A stretch of DNA of 34,603 bases, taken from assembly GCA_029061255.1 (NCBI GenBank), contig JAIDSL010000113.1, forward strand, positions 1 through 34,603, given 5' to 3'. The notes below the pieces were generated by a model. The model saw nothing but the letters and a program-made list of their open reading frames with translations. It was not told the origin of the DNA and ran no database searches. A program made the position numbers and the translations under genes. Positions 32,834 through 34,603 of the stretch are shown in pieces. This DNA comes from Muribaculaceae bacterium (lineage in GTDB: Bacteria; Bacteroidota; Bacteroidia; Bacteroidales; Muribaculaceae). Position 1 is the first letter of the stretch; every line of letters starts with the position of its first letter.

Positions 32834-33298
32834 ATGGCACTCTGGTTTGAAACCAAAATTAGATACGACCGCATGCAGGAAAACGGAGCGGTCAAGAAAG
32901 TCAATGAGCCCTATCTTGTAGACGCGTTGACATTTACAGATGCTGAGGCTCGCATCATAGAAAAGATTACGCCTTTTATCTCCGGTGAGTTCTCAGTGTC
33001 GGCAGTAAAGAAAACCAAGATTTCAGAGATTTTTTTCGATGAATCTGACTATGCCGACAAGTATTACATGGTGAAGGTGAATTTCATTACTCTCGATGAA
33101 AAGAGCGGTAAGGAGAAAAAATCGGCAAGCTTCATCCTTGTTCAAGCCGGCGACTTTGAGAACGCCCTTGGTCGATTCCAAGACGGTATGAAAGGGACTA
33201 TGGCTGACTATCAGATAGCATCCATCACAGAGACTCCACTGATGGACGTGTATCCATACGAATATGACGCTCCTGAAAATACAGCATCTCCCGCCTGA
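32834..33298 (+). CDS. DUF4494 domain protein
   Basis: The 154-aa product starts MALWFETKIRYDRMQENGAV and continues KVNEPYLVDALTFTDAEARI, then ends its core with MKGTMADYQIASITETPLMD. I recognise this as the DUF4494 family of Bacteroidetes. Its role is unknown; there is no signal peptide or membrane helix. The frame is open from 32774, but the ATG at 32834 starts the conserved part and lies downstream of the promoter box. The YggS gene follows 55 nt later. Confidence 0.9.
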   Translation: MALWFETKIRYDRMQENGAVKKVNEPYLVDALTFTDAEARIIEKITPFISGEFSVSAVKKTKISEIFFDESDYADKYYMVKVNFITLDEKSGKEKKSASFILVQAGDFENALGRFQDGMKGTMADYQIASITETPLMDVYPYEYDAPENTASPA

Positions 33299-33353
33299 AG
33301 CTTTTGGAATGTTAACGTAAAAACACAAAAAGTAAGACGCAAAACGCATTCAG

Positions 33354-34016
33354 ATGATAGCTGAAGAGATTAAGAAGATCCATGCGATGCTCCCTGATGG
33401 TGTGGAGCTATGTGCGGTAAGTAAATTCCATCCGGCTTCTGCTATAAAGGAAGCTTACGATGCAGGGCAGCGCATATTTGGTGAAAGCCGGGTTCAGGAG
33501 CTTGTTGAGAAGATTAAGGTGCTTCCTGCCGATATCAAATGGCATTTCATAGGTCATTTGCAGACCAATAAAGTGCGTCAACTGATCGGTCAGGTATCCC
33601 TTATCGAAAGCGTAGACAGTGTCAGGCTTCTTGATCTCATTGACAAGGAATCGGAAAAGTCAGGGGTAATCACAAATGTGCTTATGCAGCTGCATGTGGC
33701 AAGAGAAGAAACAAAATTCGGTTTCTATCCTGAAGAATTGTTGGAATACTTCTCTTGCAGGGAATTTGAAAAGCTGAAAGCCACTCACATCTGCGGAGTG
33801 ATGGGCATGGCATCAAACACGGATGATATGACCCGCGTTCGTGCAGATTTCAATACCATTGCTGACACCCGCATGCGTATTCTTGACATTGCCCCCGACT
33901 TGCGTGGCTTTGACATCGTATCGATGGGAATGTCAGGCGATTGGAAAATTGCAGTGGAGGAAGGCTCCAATCTTGTAAGGATAGGAACCGCCATCTTCGG
34001 AGATCGTCAATATTAA
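33354..34016 (+). CDS. YggS-family PLP homeostasis protein
   Basis: The 220-aa protein has the alanine-racemase-like barrel signatures of YggS/PLPBP: LCAVSKFHPASAIKEAYDAG with the PLP-binding Lys, FGESRVQELVEK, WHFIGHLQTNKVRQL and the phosphate-binding end MGMSGDWKIAVEEGSNLVRI. It binds pyridoxal phosphate without known catalysis and keeps vitamin B6 and amino-acid pools balanced. It follows the DUF4494 gene on the same strand. Confidence 0.95.
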   Translation: MIAEEIKKIHAMLPDGVELCAVSKFHPASAIKEAYDAGQRIFGESRVQELVEKIKVLPADIKWHFIGHLQTNKVRQLIGQVSLIESVDSVRLLDLIDKESEKSGVITNVLMQLHVAREETKFGFYPEELLEYFSCREFEKLKATHICGVMGMASNTDDMTRVRADFNTIADTRMRILDIAPDLRGFDIVSMGMSGDWKIAVEEGSNLVRIGTAIFGDRQY

Positions 34017-34093
34017 AGGGCACGACAAACAGATTAAAAACAAACGGATTGAAAAATCTATAATCATTATACTAACATTAAAATTATTACACC

Positions 34094-34603
34094 ATGAGCA
34101 AAACGACAGCAGTACAGGCCCCTCAGCAGGGGCGTACAGTTGCTATCATCACGATGTTCTTTATCTTCGCGATGATATCATTCGTTACCAATATGGCTGC
34201 GCCCTTCGGTAATATCTGGGGTTTCAGATATGAATGGGCAGGCATGGCAGGTAACCTTATGAACTTTACCGCATACCTTTTCATGGGTATCCCTGCGGGC
34301 AATATGCTAATAAAATATGGATATAAGAAGACTGCTCTTATAGCTCTTGCAGTGGGAGCAATCGGCCTTACTATCCAGCTCCTTTCAAGCTATGTTGGGG
34401 CAGATGTAGTGGTCTATGGTGAAGGTCCTTCCGCTACTACCCTTAACTTGTTTATCTATCTTTTGGGTGCTCTCGTCTGCGGTTTCTGCGTTTGCATGCT
34501 TAATACTGTGGTCAACCCGATGCTCAACCTTCTCGGTGGCGGTGGCAACAAGGGCAACCAACTCGTGCAGATGGGTGGCTCGCTCAACTCCCTTTCCGGT
34601 ACG
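34094..34603 (+). CDS. MFS sugar transporter, FucP/GluP-like (partial, cut by window end)
   Basis: The first 170 codons are present and the gene runs off the right end. The protein starts MSKTTAVQAPQQGRTVAIIT and has about five transmembrane helices so far, including FRYEWAGMAGNLMNFTAYLF and YLFMGIPAGNMLIKYGYKKT. VNPMLNLLGGGGNKGNQL corresponds to the conserved region after helix 4 or 5 of the fucose/glucose-galactose proton symporters. The substrate cannot be decided from this part. The start is the first ATG after an AT-rich leader. Confidence 0.85.
   Translation, partial: MSKTTAVQAPQQGRTVAIITMFFIFAMISFVTNMAAPFGNIWGFRYEWAGMAGNLMNFTAYLFMGIPAGNMLIKYGYKKTALIALAVGAIGLTIQLLSSYVGADVVVYGEGPSATTLNLFIYLLGALVCGFCVCMLNTVVNPMLNLLGGGGNKGNQLVQMGGSLNSLSGT

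Overview
The window reads as chromosomal DNA of a Bacteroidales bacterium, probably a gut member of the Muribaculaceae or a close relative. That placement is inferred from gene content and signals, since no 16S rRNA gene is present. The supporting signs are promoters of the Bacteroidetes type (TTTG, about 20 nt, TAnnTTTG), A-rich rather than Shine-Dalgarno leaders, BspA-type surface-protein sequence, a C-terminal NGQ/DGKK-type tail on secreted proteins, DUF4494, a 29-aa COX24/bS22-like ribosomal protein and a Bacteroidetes-type glycogen operon. The first 19 bases resemble the Nextera/Tn5 mosaic-end adapter, so the left edge is probably an assembly end inside a tandem repeat.

Positions 1-3930 are accessory in character. 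They hold an 11-copy, 29-bp palindromic tandem repeat and a BspA-like surface-lipoprotein gene broken by one nonsense codon and one single-base deletion. Next come a 41-aa Gly-rich peptide and an unusual ORF that joins an HPr-kinase-like P-loop region to a PqqD-like C-terminus behind a consensus promoter, then a beta-barrel protein. The peptide plus kinase/PqqD pair is the best candidate here for a poorly described system, possibly peptide modification, but the locus also shows decay.

Positions 4024-15651 contain a secreted M6 metalloprotease, then a long minus-strand block. This block holds grpE-dnaJ (chaperone), a three-gene glycogen operon (GH133 debranching enzyme, GT4 glycogen synthase, GH57 enzyme with a Lys-rich AT-hook-like tail), a YihY/BrkB membrane protein, the RNase P RNA with its own terminator, and a cytidylate-kinase-like gene.

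Positions 15793-21170 form a plus-strand run: an unrecognised 124-aa protein, a periplasmic cyclophilin, a DUF349 coiled-coil protein and a patatin/beta-barrel protein. On the minus strand follow an ApbE lipoprotein and a DUF6056-like membrane protein. A 666-bp spacer with inverted repeats precedes the gdhA, DJ-1/PfpI and YigZ operon. After a convergent palindrome come a YjjG-type HAD phosphatase (minus), the 29-aa ribosomal-type protein, and an RNase E/G gene preceded by tandem hairpins and followed by a strong terminator.

Positions 30072-34603 carry folC and a split pair of CHR-family transporters on the minus strand. Divergent from them on the plus strand are a DUF4494 protein, a YggS PLP-binding protein and the start of an MFS sugar transporter cut by the window end. 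Short low-complexity tandem repeats fill several spacers in this part. No CRISPR array, intact insertion sequence, tRNA or prophage was seen.
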